Shown here: positions 34,176 through 45,250 of the stretch, one piece after another
Numbering within the stretch: the stretch's first letter is position 1
Layout: each line of letters begins with the position of its first letter
Assembly: GCF_001680005.1 (NCBI RefSeq)
Contig: NC_033565.1
Coordinates: 98,501 to 162,500, forward strand
Length of the DNA: 64,000 bases
Reading direction: 5' to 3'
DNA from: Plasmodium coatneyi
Lineage: Eukaryota > Apicomplexa > Aconoidasida > Haemosporida > Plasmodiidae
Program-made: the position numbers and the translations under genes
Notes under the pieces: model-generated
Databases searched by the model: none
Told to the model about the DNA's origin: nothing
Seen by the model: the letters and a program-made list of their open reading frames with translations, nothing else

Positions 34176-35033
34176 ATGGCGCCAGTAAGAGAGAAGAGCA
34201 CACAAAAAGGAAAAAATTATTCTCTGCGCTTACATTTAACGATGGAGTGTACGTGCAGTATTTTACACTTACAGTAATATAAATATAGACTGTGGGAACA
34301 TTCATTCTTATGTGTTATTTCGTCCCAATATACCTTTTAGCAGGCAGGTTCAGTTGCACTACCTTCAGAATTAATATACAAGCTGCTTAACGAAGGTATA
34401 GGGTGTGGTATACAAGGGGATGCACAGAAATGCTGCAAGCATAAAGGGGATAATGTCAAGACAGTATTGAAAATTTGGTTGAAGGATGATAGTGATGCCG
34501 ATGAAATTGAGCGGAACTATTGTTATGCGTGTGCACAAAGAAAAAGTAGTGGCAGAGATGATACGCCTTGCTGGTTTTTTTACTACTGGTTAGGTGGTAA
34601 AATAAAAGGGAAATTAGATTTCCATGGCCTTGCAGAGATCATGCAGAAAATTTACAAGCAACTTCCAGAAGGTCAATGTAAGAATGAATTCTATAGTATG
34701 TGTGATGATGTTGGCATAGACGTTTTCGAACAGAGTAAAATATTGTCTGACTGCTATTATAACTATTATGCTCTACGGGGGAGGGCGGATGCTAATACAT
34801 ATCCCCTTTGCATAAAGTATAACGAAAGGCAGGCGGAAGTTAAAAAAGCATATGACAAATTATGCAATACTTGTGAGAGCAGTGAGGATAAGTATTGCAT
34901 TAAATTTAAGACTAGACACGGGACAGGTAATCAATGTACAAGTCAGGGGCTACCAGAATTACCATGTAAAGGAGTGAGTGAAACAGAACCTGAATCAATG
35001 GAAACAATAACAGGAGCACTGACGGTTAACTAA
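34176..35033 (+). pseudogene. KIR lacking transmembrane and cytoplasmic parts
   Basis: Exon 1 34176-34184 (MAP, donor gtaagag) and exon 2 34341-35033 give 233 residues in phase 0. The ectodomain is well preserved (GIGCGIQGDAQKCCKHKG, CWFFYYWLGGKIK, cysteine pairs through CTSQGLPELPCKG). It then reaches the pre-membrane stalk (ESMETITGALTVN) and stops where the TM would begin. No TM and no tail exon of its own follow; the next sequence is the acceptor of another KIR exon 2 at 35155. It is either a truncated pseudogene or an anchorless KIR. Exon 1 may also serve the next gene. Confidence 0.75.
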
Positions 35034-35154
35034 TATTTTAAATCAATAACACACTAGTAAGCGCATATAGTACGTTATGTGTACAATATAATAAATTAAG
35101 GTACAGAAACGTAGTAACAAATATATATATATATTTCACGAATTACACCTATAG

Positions 35155-36484
35155 AAAGATAAATTGAAGGGTGCGTCTGCAGGTAGTGCGTACCAAGCCT
35201 TTGACTTCAGCTGGGACCTGTATAATAAAAGTATTCCTGTGAGGTTCGGGCAGGGAAGTCTGCGAAGTGTATTACAGAGGTATCTGGATGTAAGTAGTTA
35301 TGCGGATAGAGTTGTAGGTGCATGGTACTATGTATCTAAGGTAATGAATTCACAGAGTCCATCCTATGAGGAACGTTGTACATTCTTCTATTTTTGGCTG
35401 GGGGATATGTTATCCAATAGATTAGTGGGGACAAATGAATTTAGCGGAACTATAAGTACAATTTATACAGAGTTGCAGAAGTTCATTCCTACAAAGGAAT
35501 GTAGTAATATATATACGAATATTAACAGAAATCAGTTTGAAAGACGGAAAAAATTGTTTGATCACTCTAAGAACTATGCGGCTATAGGGAGGTTATTAAA
35601 GTTTTATGGGAACCGCTGTGCTGTGGACTTTGAACAATATCTGGATGACATTTTTGAAACTTATGATAATGTGAAGGGGGAATGTGGAAATCCGGGTGAG
35701 AATTACTGTAAAAATTTTGAAAGGGAGTACGAACAATACTGCCACCGAGAGGCATCAGGATTAGCATGTGATTCAGGTAGCGGAACGTTGTTTGCAGCGG
35801 AATCGGAGTCCCCGCGCCAACTTCCTGATTCTAGAGAAGAAATTGAGGGTGGTAGTCAACCTAGTACTGGTGAGGAAGCAGATGCTGGTGTTGGCGGAAG
35901 TGGTGGTGTCGTCCCTTCTGTGTCTGGTGGACTCGCTTTAGTAGGAATTCCTACCATCTTTTTCTTTTTATATAAAGTAAGTACATACAATTATAACTAC
36001 AATTATAATTACAAATGTACACTTAAAAGTATATAAATAATAATAGCATTCTATTAAATATATATCTTTTTTTTTTTTTTTTTTTTTTTTTAAAGTATAA
36101 ATATAGGGTGAGCTTCATTATACACATGTACTACACACTCCCCCCCCTCCCCTTCCCTGCTTTCTTTATTCCTTCTCATTCGTCCCTCCTCTCTCCTTTT
36201 TTCCTTCTTAGTATGATCTTCTACCTTCTACAATAAGGAACTTCCTCGGAAGCAGGAGCAATAGAGGACGAAGAAGGAAAGGACGATCAATTAAACATGA
36301 CTTTGATGCATCTACAGAAGAGACATACACACTATATTCAACAACACAAGCGTCAACAGTACCAGATTCATTGTCCACCTTTACAGATGAATCTACCGTA
36401 TGTAATGTTGGTAGGCCACCATCTGGAAGAAAAAATAATAGAAAGGGGAAAAATAAAAATAATATACATTATTATCCTAGATAA
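35155..36484 (+). CDS. KIR variant antigen (ectodomain and tail exons; no private first exon)
   Basis: Exon 35155-35976 follows a good acceptor (cacctatag) and encodes 274 residues: KDKLKGASAGSAYQAFDFSWD, CTFFYFWLGDMLS, conserved cysteines, an acidic Gly-rich stalk, and a TM (SVSGGLALVGIPTIFFFLYK). Exon 36212-36484 (YDLLPSTIRNFLGSRSNRG..., ending NIHYYPR) is the cytoplasmic tail. Both are phase 0. Between the upstream KIR stop (35033) and the acceptor I find no ATG followed by an in-frame donor. The nearest compatible first exon is 34176-34184 (MAP), which would give 367 residues if the intervening exon were skipped. The stalk contains GEEADAGV, a short match to human CD99 as I remember it. 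Confidence 0.82.
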
Positions 36485-36847
36485 AATGTTTACACTCCCA
36501 TCTCTTCCAAGAACATGTATAATCGCAGAGTTGGAAAAATAATGTGAAAGCAGGGTGATTTTACCTTCCTATGTCGCTTTATTCCTTATTCCTTATTTCT
36601 TTTTTTTTTTTTTTTTTTTTTTTTCCTTTTTTTTTTTTTATTGTGTTATTCCCTATATCTTTTACACCGCATACATATGCCTTTTCGTTTCTTTTTTTTT
36701 CTTGTTGCGCGTAGAGGGGAATGTATTCGTTCCTAATTGTGTGTGTTACTTGGTCATTCATATCTCGTCTTTCTGTTTCCCGTCTCTACGTGTTGATGCT
36801 GTTTCATTCATCATCACGTTTGCGTTTGCTTCTGTTTTCACCACTTT

Positions 36848-36993
36848 AACCACATAAACCACATTAACCACATTAACCACATTAACCACATTAACCACAT
36901 TAACCACATTAACCACATTAACCACATTAACCACATTAACCACATTAACCACATTAACCACATTAACCACATTAACCACATTAACCACATTAA
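36848..36993. repeat. 9-bp array (ACCACATTA)n
   Basis: About 16 near-perfect copies of accacatta, giving an antisense Asn-Val-Val frame. Flanked by unique AT-rich DNA; no coding evidence. Confidence 0.97.
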
Positions 36994-37234
36994 CCGTTTT
37001 TATCTTCCTCTGTTATTTTATTTTATTTTTATTTTTAATTTTTGAACCCCCTCTCCCGATAAGGCATACATTTCCGTGCGCGGCATGGCAGCTATGCCTT
37101 GATGATATGCAAACATTGTAAACCATATTTTTATTTCAGTACAACTGAATCGTAGCATTTGCTTATTTTGCACTTTTTTTTTTTCCTTTCCGCACGCATC
37201 CATTCCGGCTCTGCAGTTACTGGCGATGATATTG

Positions 37235-37470
37235 TGAAAATATAACGAACACAGTTGAAAATGTGCAAACTGTGTAAAATGTGAGCACAGTTAAAAATGA
37301 AAACTGTAAAAAATGTGGACACAGTTAAAAATGAAAACTGTGCAAAAACGTGAACACAGTTAAAATGAAAAAGTGTGAAATGAAAACTGTGTAAAAATGT
37401 GAAGACAGTTAAAATGAAAACTGTGTAAAATGTGAACACATTTAAAAATGTGCATTGTAAAAATTCGAAA
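37235..37470. repeat. Degenerate about 30-bp tandem repeat
   Basis: About seven to eight copies of a unit like aaaatgtgaacacagttaaa followed by aatgaaaactgtg, with length variation between copies. The halves acagtt and aactgt are self-complementary, so each unit can form a small stem. Confidence 0.8.
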
Positions 37471-37617
37471 CAGTAAATTAGCAACCACGAAGCAGAACAG
37501 TACAAAAAGGATTTCCGTCCTTGCCGTCGCTGCTGTGCGGAAAAAGCGCAACGTGCAGCAGCAAGCGCGCGGGAAGCAAAGTTACACCGCGTAAAATATT
37601 ACTCCCAAAAAAAAAAC

Positions 37618-37870
37618 AAAAAAAAACCATCAATAAAATTAATGTTGGGAAAAAAAAAATTGTCGAAAAAAATAAAATGCCCTAAAATAAATTTGTCACA
37701 GAAAATTGCAAAAAAAAAAAAAATTGTCCAAAAAAAGGAATAGATTGTCCAAAAAAAAAAAAGGATGCCCTAATAAATTGGTCACTGAAAATTACGAAAA
37801 AAAAGTTGTCCAAAGGAAAAAAAATTGCCCTAATATAAATTTCTGTCACAGAGAAAAAAATGCACAAAAA
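37618..37870 (+). repeat. Dispersed AT-rich repeat, copy 1
   Basis: Four or so degenerate copies of a unit gccctaatataaatttgtca plus cagaaaattgcaaaaaaa, ttgtccaaaaaa. The same unit occurs reversed at 41310-41620 and direct at 41870-42110. Confidence 0.85.
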
Positions 37871-38137
37871 AAAAAAAAAAATTGTAAAAACAAAGAAACA
37901 AGATTGGAAGAAACAAAAAAAAAGAAGAATGAAGAAAAAAAATAGAACAGGAAAAATGTCCTTTTGTTTCTGCCCATTACACACAGTGTGTATGAAGTAC
38001 ATTGTATATAAACTGTGTGCGCATAGCCACTTAATATTATGTGGGAAGAAAGAAACATTACACATTCCAATGTTTTACATGTGCTACTTATAGTGTGTGA
38101 GTAATAATAGATGCTATTTATTATTCTGCAAAGAACG

Positions 38138-40464
38138 TTATACAGGATGATAACGTATATTTTTCCGACGAACTCCTGCTGTATTTGTCCCCCCTCTTCT
38201 GCTGCTAGACGTAGTAGTAGTATATGGGGAAGAATATTCGGTGTTAGATTCCTCTTCTCCTGAACTTTCCGTTGAAGCCTCCGTTGCATCGTATGTTGAG
38301 TCAAATGTTGAGTCGTCTGATGTGGAGCCTCCTCCTGTTGAATGTTCTGTTGTTGCATATTCGGTGGAATATTCAATAGAATCGTCGTCTTCCGTTTCCA
38401 TATCCACGTTTCGTTCAATGGATCTTCCCTTTCTTCTTTTTCTTCTATTAGAAGAGGAGTTATGTCTTTTAGGAAATATGGAAGTGTACTAAAAAAAGGA
38501 AAGGAACAAAGGACAGTGGTTAGGATGAAAAGGACGGGATGGAAATGTGCATTATGTGTTACACAAAATATAGTTTATTATGCATTTGCCTTCTCATAAA
38601 AAATAATGCTTATTCATTATATTATTTATTTATTAAATGTATAGTCCTAATTACTTTATAAAGGAAGAAACCAACTAAGGGAAGTGCTACTGCTCCTGCT
38701 ATTCCTCCAATAGCAGGAGGGATAATAGTAGTAAGTTGTAGGCCCGCTGCAGGTGCTGAGGAAGGACCTGCAGCGGCAGCATCAGGTTCAGGATGTAGCT
38801 GTGCTCCTGGAGCTGCTGGTTGTGCGGGTTCAGGTGCCCTACTTCCACCACTACCACTCTGATCACCAGTACCATCAGCTTTTGGAATAGTTTCAGTATC
38901 TTCAGGTTTTTTTACTATATCCCCATGCGTACTACTAACTTCCTGACCATTGAGAGAATCCTGTGGACCACTTACTTCAAGTTTCTTTGTTTCTGTTGGG
39001 ACCTGGGAAGCAGAACCAGCTTTCCCAGGAATAGCACCTGCTCCTTCCTGACGACCTTCCTCAGACGTAGTATGAAGGTGACCTGAAATGTAAATAATAA
39101 ATACACAAAAAGAGAAGAGAGGAAAAAATGATATGGGTGTCGGTTAAGTACAAAATGGAAGAGTGCCGATTAGGTATAATAGTATCGGTTAAGTATAATA
39201 GAAAGGAGGGGAGGGCGGCGGGAAAAAACCAACCACATGATATGAAAATGTTGCATGTGCACTATTTTCTGTGCAGATGCTCTGTGGAGGATTGTTCTGT
39301 GTGAAGTGTTCCCTGTAAGGTGTTCTCTCTGTGGAAGGTTGCTCTGTGTGGGTGGACTGAAGAACACCTTTCCTTCCTGCCACTATAGGGAAATTCGTTG
39401 TTCCTCCCACCTTCACCTGTTAAAGTAACTTCACCTAAGGTTCTGAAGTTACTCCAATTGGGGTTGTTTTATTATGCTTACCTGATTCAGCTTGTGCTTC
39501 AGTTGGTCCAATATCTGAAAGTCCACTTTGGGAAGTTACTCTTTCTACTGGGGAATCTGCACTTCTGGCACGTGAATCATACCCCTCCTCACCGAATTTG
39601 GCTGCTGCTGCAGCGGGAGGTCGTACTGCTGCTGGTTTGGCAGCAACAGGTTTTGCTGCTGCAGCAGGTTTGACAATAACACATGGCAATTCTGGTGGCT
39701 TCGGAACATTGTACCCTCCACCAGTACCGAACATTCTGTTCCATTCTCTACAGTATTCTCCGCTGTTCTTACCTGCACAAGCTGCAGTCGCCGTTGCATA
39801 TGTATCAATAAGTTCTTTCCTGTATGCTCCACATGTTCCTCCACAATTACTGCTCAGTTTAGTCCTCAGGGTTCTGAAGGTTTTAGTGTAATCGTATAAT
39901 TTCTTTAGAAGCTTGAACTGCTCTTCAGCTATGCCTGGGGACAAATTGTCACATGCCTCCTTACCATGGACTTCCTTTATTTTTTCAAATATAAGTTCCA
40001 TAATATCCTTGAACTCCTGGTCCTTCTCTTTCATTTGTGATACTATATCTCCCAACCAATAGTAGAAGGAGAAACAATCAGTCCCTGGTGGTAGAAGCCC
40101 TTCCCTCCAACCTCTTTTCCCTTTACACCAGGTATTCATAATTTTACTCTGTAAATTATTAGAATTTCCGCTTGCCCCCAAATAGTTTTGTATCTCTTCT
40201 CCTCCGCTATTATACTTGTCCTCGCATCCATTAGTCTTTGCCCATGAATCGAATTTTTTGTAGTACAGGATATACGAACTCTGTCCTCCAAGACATGCTT
40301 CCTACGAATATAGTGAATAATATATATATGTACACCATTGTACTATGTATGTGCACTCCAATATATTATGTACATACATTTCAAAATATTATACATTCTA
40401 TGACATGTTCATTAGGTACCACGCGTTTATTCATTCTGCTGCAGCATGTTCTTACCTCGGACAT
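38138..40464 (-). CDS. Enlarged KIR variant antigen, four exons
   Basis: Exons 40464-40456 (MSE, donor gtaaga), 40301-39482, 39082-38655 and 38488-38138; phases 0,1,0 close to 535 residues, against about 350-385 for neighbours. The ectodomain opens EACLGGQSSYILYYKKFDSW and contains CFSFYYWLGDIV and KIR cysteines. It is followed by an Ala/Pro/Lys-rich stretch (AAAKPVAAKPAAVRPP). The extra exon adds a Pro/Gly/Glu-rich stalk (GAIPGKAGSASQVP, QPAAPGAQLHPEPD) and the TM (LTTIIPPAIGGIAGAVALPLVGFFLYK-like). The tail begins YTSIFPKRHNSSSNRRKRRKG and ends NIRYHPV. The split of stalk into its own exon is unlike the other KIRs here. The intervening intron (39083-39481) contains a ctctgtgaa-type repeat that could hide a further small exon. 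Confidence 0.82.
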
Positions 40465-41309
40465 TCTCCCTTCCTCCTCTTCTGTTAGAATTATACTGGT
40501 TTATAGCATATTTTATCCTAATATGTGTACCGTATGTGTACACTTCCTGGAATTTACCTTTAATTACTCTCTTCTGTTTTATTTATATTCATTCATGGTT
40601 CTGTATTTAGTGGTCATTCTACTCGCACGGTGTATTTATTTTCCTTCCTTCTATATAGTACAATTTATGCCTGGGGTGTATTATATAAATATATCCGTTA
40701 CCCATGTGGCCCGCTAATTATGGATTAAGGAAGATGGTGAGTTAAGGAAAAACATAGTCCTCTGTGGCGTATTTTTTATTTGTTCTTCTTCCCCTTTCTC
40801 TTCACTCTTATATTACTACACATTGCGTGAGTTCTTGTATACTACTATATTATTCTTTATCATTCTTATTTGTTTCCTTTCCCTTCGAAAATTATAATTT
40901 CTTCCCTAATGTAGAAATTTCAAATTACGCTATTTGAATGGAGAAATATTTACTCCTATGCTCAGATTTATTGTGGGGACTTTTTTATACAATACATATA
41001 TTTATGCTTCATGCAGTTTCTTACTTTCTTTCTGTGCTTACCTCCTCATTAATATTCTGCACTGAATACATATTTATTGAAGAATGTGAGAACGTCCCAC
41101 TTATTAAATTGCGTTCGGCATTTTCTAAAAATATGTATATGCACGTGTCCCTATATATGCATACTCCTCTCTGGTACGCCATTTTTTTTTTTGGTTATGT
41201 ATTTTTATTCCGCATGGAAGAAAAATTACCTCTTCCATTTTCCTTCTTTTTTTTTTTTTCTTTCCTTTTTATTTATTCCTCTCTTTCTTTTTTTTTTTTT
41301 TTTTTGACA

Positions 41310-41620
41310 ATTTTATCTGTGTGACAAAATTTATATTAGGGCAATTTTTTGGACAACTTTTTGGAGAATTTTTTTTTTGAAAATTTTTTTTTGACAAATT
41401 TATATTAGGGCATTTTTTCTTTTTTTTTTGGACAATTTTTTTGAAAAAATTTTTGTGACAAATTTATATTAGGGCATTATTTTTTTTTCTTTGGATAATT
41501 TTCTTTTTTTTTGCAATTTTTTCTCTGTGACAAATTTATTGGGACAAATTTATATTAGGGCAATTTTTTTTTGGACAATTTCCTGTTAGCATTTTTTTTT
41601 TTTTTACAAATTTTTATCTA
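41310..41620 (-). repeat. Dispersed AT-rich repeat, copy 2 (reverse orientation)
   Basis: Four to five units of tgacaaatttatattagggca with ttttttggacaattttttt, the reverse complement of the units at 37618-37870 and 41870-42110. Confidence 0.88.
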
Positions 41621-41869
41621 TGTTATTTTTTTTAGTCTTAATAATTTTTTTTTTTCTTCTTTCTACGGTCCAATTATGAGCATTTGAAAAGGTGCTCCTC
41701 CAAATTGTGCGCAGCGATGCGCGAAGATGCGCAAAAAAAGAAAGTGTTCTTACAAAAAAAAAAAAAAGAATGGAATGTACAATATGGAAAGTGTACACAC
41801 ACACAATAAAAAGGGGGTGGGTGGGAAGCACAACAACAACCAAATAAGGAGCAACCACAAAAAAAAAAA

Positions 41870-42110
41870 AAGAAAATGCCCTAATATAAATTTTGTCACA
41901 CAAAAAATTTCCAAAAAAAGAAAATTGCCCTAATACAAATTTGTCACAGAAAAAAATTGCAAAAAAAAAATTCTCCAAAAAGTTGTCCAAAAAATTGCCC
42001 TAATATAAATTTGTCACACAGAAAAAATTGCAAAAAAAAAAGAAAAAATGCCCTAATATAAATTGTGTCACACAGAAAAAATTGCAAAAAAGAAAAAGGA
42101 AATTCGTCGA
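41870..42110 (+). repeat. Dispersed AT-rich repeat, copy 3 (direct orientation)
   Basis: Four units of gccctaatataaatttgtca, cacagaaaaaattgcaaaaa. With copy 2 it forms an inverted repeat of about 250-300 bp arms around a spacer of about 250 bp that contains gcgcagcgatgcgcgaagat. Confidence 0.88.
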
Positions 42111-42460
42111 AAAAACAAAAAAGAAAGGAACTGTGTGTACCAATTACACAAATTTTTTACCATGTCATCACACATACATGTATGTATACGGAAAAGGATC
42201 AATATTTTAAGGACAAACTGTGGCACATTAAACAATTAAAAAAACAGAAAAGGTAAAAAAAAAAAAAGAAAGAAGAAAAAAAAAATTCAATTGAGCTGAA
42301 TTGAATTAATTCATAATATTAGAAGAGAACAAACAAAGAAAGAAAAGGAAGGAAAAAAAAAAAAAAGAAGGGAAGAAAGAAATATCAACCTGCTTCTGGA
42401 TGGTATGAAATCCCGGGGTTATTTATGCCTCTTCGGGAAGGACACATTACATTACAATGT

Positions 42461-43816
42461 TCACATACGTCCATAACTTATATTCTTCCTGTTTCCTGGT
42501 CTTCTATTATTTGTTCTTCCTTCCCTTCCTCTGGATGGTGGTCGCCCACCATATATGGTAGAATGATCTTCCGTAGAATCTGTTATTGTTGATTCTGCTG
42601 TTGAATACACTGTCGTAGAAACATCCGTAGAATCGAATGTGGAGGCATTGTTCGTTGAAGTTAGAGTGTCAAATTCATTCCTGGCGGTTGATCTTCTGTT
42701 TCTTCTACTGCTGTTGCTTCCAAATTGATTCCTTAGTTTATTCCTTATCCATGGAGGTAATAAATCAAACTAAACAAAAGGAGTGGAAAGAGAGGGTGTT
42801 AGGGTAGAAATATGAATTATGTATACTCACATATATATATGTACATATATATATAGACATTTTCAAATATATAGTGGTAATAATTATGTAAGTACTTACT
42901 TTATATAAAGCATAAGCAACTGTTGGTAGGCTCATCGCTGCCAATGTACCAGATATAGCAGCTGGGGTGGTGATGTTGTTGGTTGTACAATCTGATGTGT
43001 ACTTTAACTTGCACTTTAATTTAAATAATTCTTCATAACTGTGTGTAGCAGCCATGTTCCTAAAATCCGTACACCAGGCATTATTATCTTCCTTTGGACA
43101 TTTTGTGCTCATATATTCATAAGCTGAAACAACTTTCTCCAAGTAACTGTGATATTCGTCAGTACAAGGTGGCTCAGGATTTTCGCGATCCCCTGTGTAC
43201 TCTTCTATAACTCCATAATCCTGCTGGTACCCATATACTTTTTTCATTTGATTGAAAGTTTCTTCTTCAATTTTACTGTACATGAAGCGACAGTTCTGAC
43301 TAGAACAGGGATAACCTAATTCTCCGTAAATTATGTTCATAGTGCTTGAAAATGAATTACTCCCTACTGTAGTCCTCGGTATTTTATCACCAAGCCAATA
43401 ATAGAACCAATAACATATTGGACTCCCAATTTTGGCGTCGTCGTCCAATATAGTTTTGTCACACCAGGCTGTACCAATTTTATCAGCAATGTCCCCATCA
43501 TCAACATACGTACTCAACTTATTATTCTTTCCTCCCGTTTTACAACTACTGCTGCAGGAATTATTGGCCCCCTCGAATTTATCATAGTAATCGGTCATGG
43601 AAGGTAATTCCTTTAAACATGAACTCTGTGAATGTTATTAAAATAAGGTGAAATATACAGATGCATATTTCTACATGCTCCTTTTACACTTTACTTACAT
43701 TAAACATGAAGAATACTATATAAAGAATAATGTATTGTATTTGTAGTAATGTATGTCCATTTTGAATAAAATACAAACGAACACAAAAAAACGATTATTC
43801 TTACTTGTGCTGCCAT
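42461..43816 (-). CDS. KIR variant antigen, three exons
   Basis: Exons 43816-43805 (MAAQ, donor gtaaga), 43625-42900 and 42769-42461, phase 0, 348 residues. The ectodomain starts SSCLKELPSMTDYYDKFEG, has CYWFYYWLGDKI and a regular cysteine pattern (CSSQNC, CTDEYHSYL, CPKEDNNAWC). The TM (AAISGTLAAMSLPTVAYALYK) ends at intron 2. The tail begins FDLLPPWIRNKLRNQFG and ends NISYGRM. This is the last KIR before the telomere-like tract at 44.66 kb and the change to gene-poor AT-rich DNA. Confidence 0.9.
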
Positions 43817-44655
43817 TGTCCCATTTTTTATGTGTACATTCTTTTATATATGTGGATTAAAATTTTTTTTTTTCAAATATGTGCTTTCTGCCACATGTAC
43901 ATACAATGGACACTTGAAAATATTATCTGTACAATAAAAAACTACAAAAGGAATATGCATGTTGAATTAAAAATTTTTTTTTAGTCAAAATTCATATACT
44001 ACTCAACCCTTAACGTAATGATAACAGATTATATATATTTATCAAACCACCATACATATAATTAATGTAAGAACGGGAACGTACAAACCGAAAATATAGG
44101 AATAATAAAGAGGAGTCAAATTTCCTCTGCACCATGTATATGTGTATTATGTTTTTTCACTGCGCATATGTTCGGTCTGAACATTCATTCCCATTATTAT
44201 TCATATATTATTCTTACTATGCATATAGGTATACCTTCCTTTAACGAAAATTCCAGGAAATAATATTAATTCATGTTTCATTATTATTATCGGATCTCAT
44301 TGAAAATTGTGAACAGATACTCTATAATTCAAATAAAAAAAAGGAGCACACTCTTTCTCCTTCCCTTTAACCTTATATTTAATTTGCACACATTCATTCG
44401 TATTCCAAAGATAATGCGTGGAACTAAAAAATAAATGCAAAAAAAAGTATAATGTAAGATATTCCATACACCGTAAGTTTAAGGAAATATATGTGTACCT
44501 TCATAAGAATAATACTCTCTCCGTTACACAACCCTCCCCTTCTCCTTCCTCAAATTCATAATCTCTGCAGAATAATAGATCCCCCTACCCTTTTTCCCAA
44601 TTCCACCTTCCTTCATAAGTATACTGCAACTTATTCATACATGGAATATTCGTTA
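43817..44655. other. Intergenic upstream of the last KIR
   Basis: AT-rich, no gene or repeat of note. Presumed 5' flank of the KIR at 42461-43816. Confidence 0.5.
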
Positions 44656-44659
44656 CACC

Positions 44660-45250
44660 AGGATTTAGGGTTCAGGGTTCAGGATTCACGTTGTAGGGTT
44701 CAGGGTTTAGGATTAAGGGTTCAGGATTTAGGGTTCAAGGATTAGAGTTCAGGATTTAGGTTTCAGATTTTCAGGTTCTAGGGTTCAAATTTTGAGGTTT
44801 TGGGGTTTAGGTTTTCAGGATTTGGGGTTCATGTTTTCAAGTTTTAGGGTTCAGGTTTTCAGATTTTAGGCTTTTGGGTTCAGGTTTTTTAGGTTTTAGG
44901 CTTTTGGGTTCAGGGTTTAGTGTTCAGGGTTTAGGGTTATGGGTTTATGGTGTAAGAATATGGATTGTTGTTCTAGGAATATAGATTTGTGTTGTACGAA
45001 TATGTATTCGGGGTGTATGAAAATGGGTTCGAAGTGTATGAAAGTGGGTTCAGTCTATGTAAATTAGGGTACAATATATATAGGGAATAGGGTGAAAAAT
45101 TGGGGAATAAGGTATGTGGAGTTAGAGTATGGGATGAGGTTGTGGATATTGAGGTGCGAAGTGTGTAAAAACTGAGGTGAAAAATTGGAGAATAGGGTGT
45201 GGTGTGGGTATTAGGGTCTGTGGTATGGTGAATAGAAATTCCAAGTTGTA
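44660..45250 (+). repeat. Interstitial telomere-like repeat tract at island edge
   Basis: Bases 44660-44950 are degenerate ggatttagggttcaggattta / ttcaggttttagg units of the GGGTTYAGG class. Bases 44950-45250 are degraded units (gaatatgtattcggggtgtat, ggtgtggtgtggg). Upstream DNA carries KIR/SICAvar genes; downstream DNA carries none. Confidence 0.88.

Larger units (their letters stand above)
36485..38137. other. Intergenic, several simple repeats
   Basis: No gene. T tracts (36598-36640), a 9-bp array (36848-36993), an aacacagttaaaaatgaaaactgtg array (37235-37470), a short G+C-richer stretch (37510-37590, gcgcaacgtgcagcagcaagcgcg) and a gccctaatataaatttgtcac-type repeat block (37618-37870). 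Confidence 0.5.
40465..42460. other. Intergenic, AT-rich, with large inverted repeat
   Basis: No gene supported. Bases 40560-41240 are AT-rich and unique. Bases 41310-42110 hold the dispersed repeat in head-to-head orientation (listed separately). Bases 42250-42370 are A-rich with a small palindrome (ttcaattgagctgaattgaa). Confidence 0.5.

Noticed and set aside
36758..36988. Asn-Val-Val repeat frame on the minus strand
   Set aside because: Product of the 9-bp ACCACATTA array.
39170..39416. Possible extra exon in the oversized KIR
   Set aside because: The acceptor is fine but the phase-1 frame through it comes from a ctctgtgaagg repeat with no clear donor; the model closes without it.
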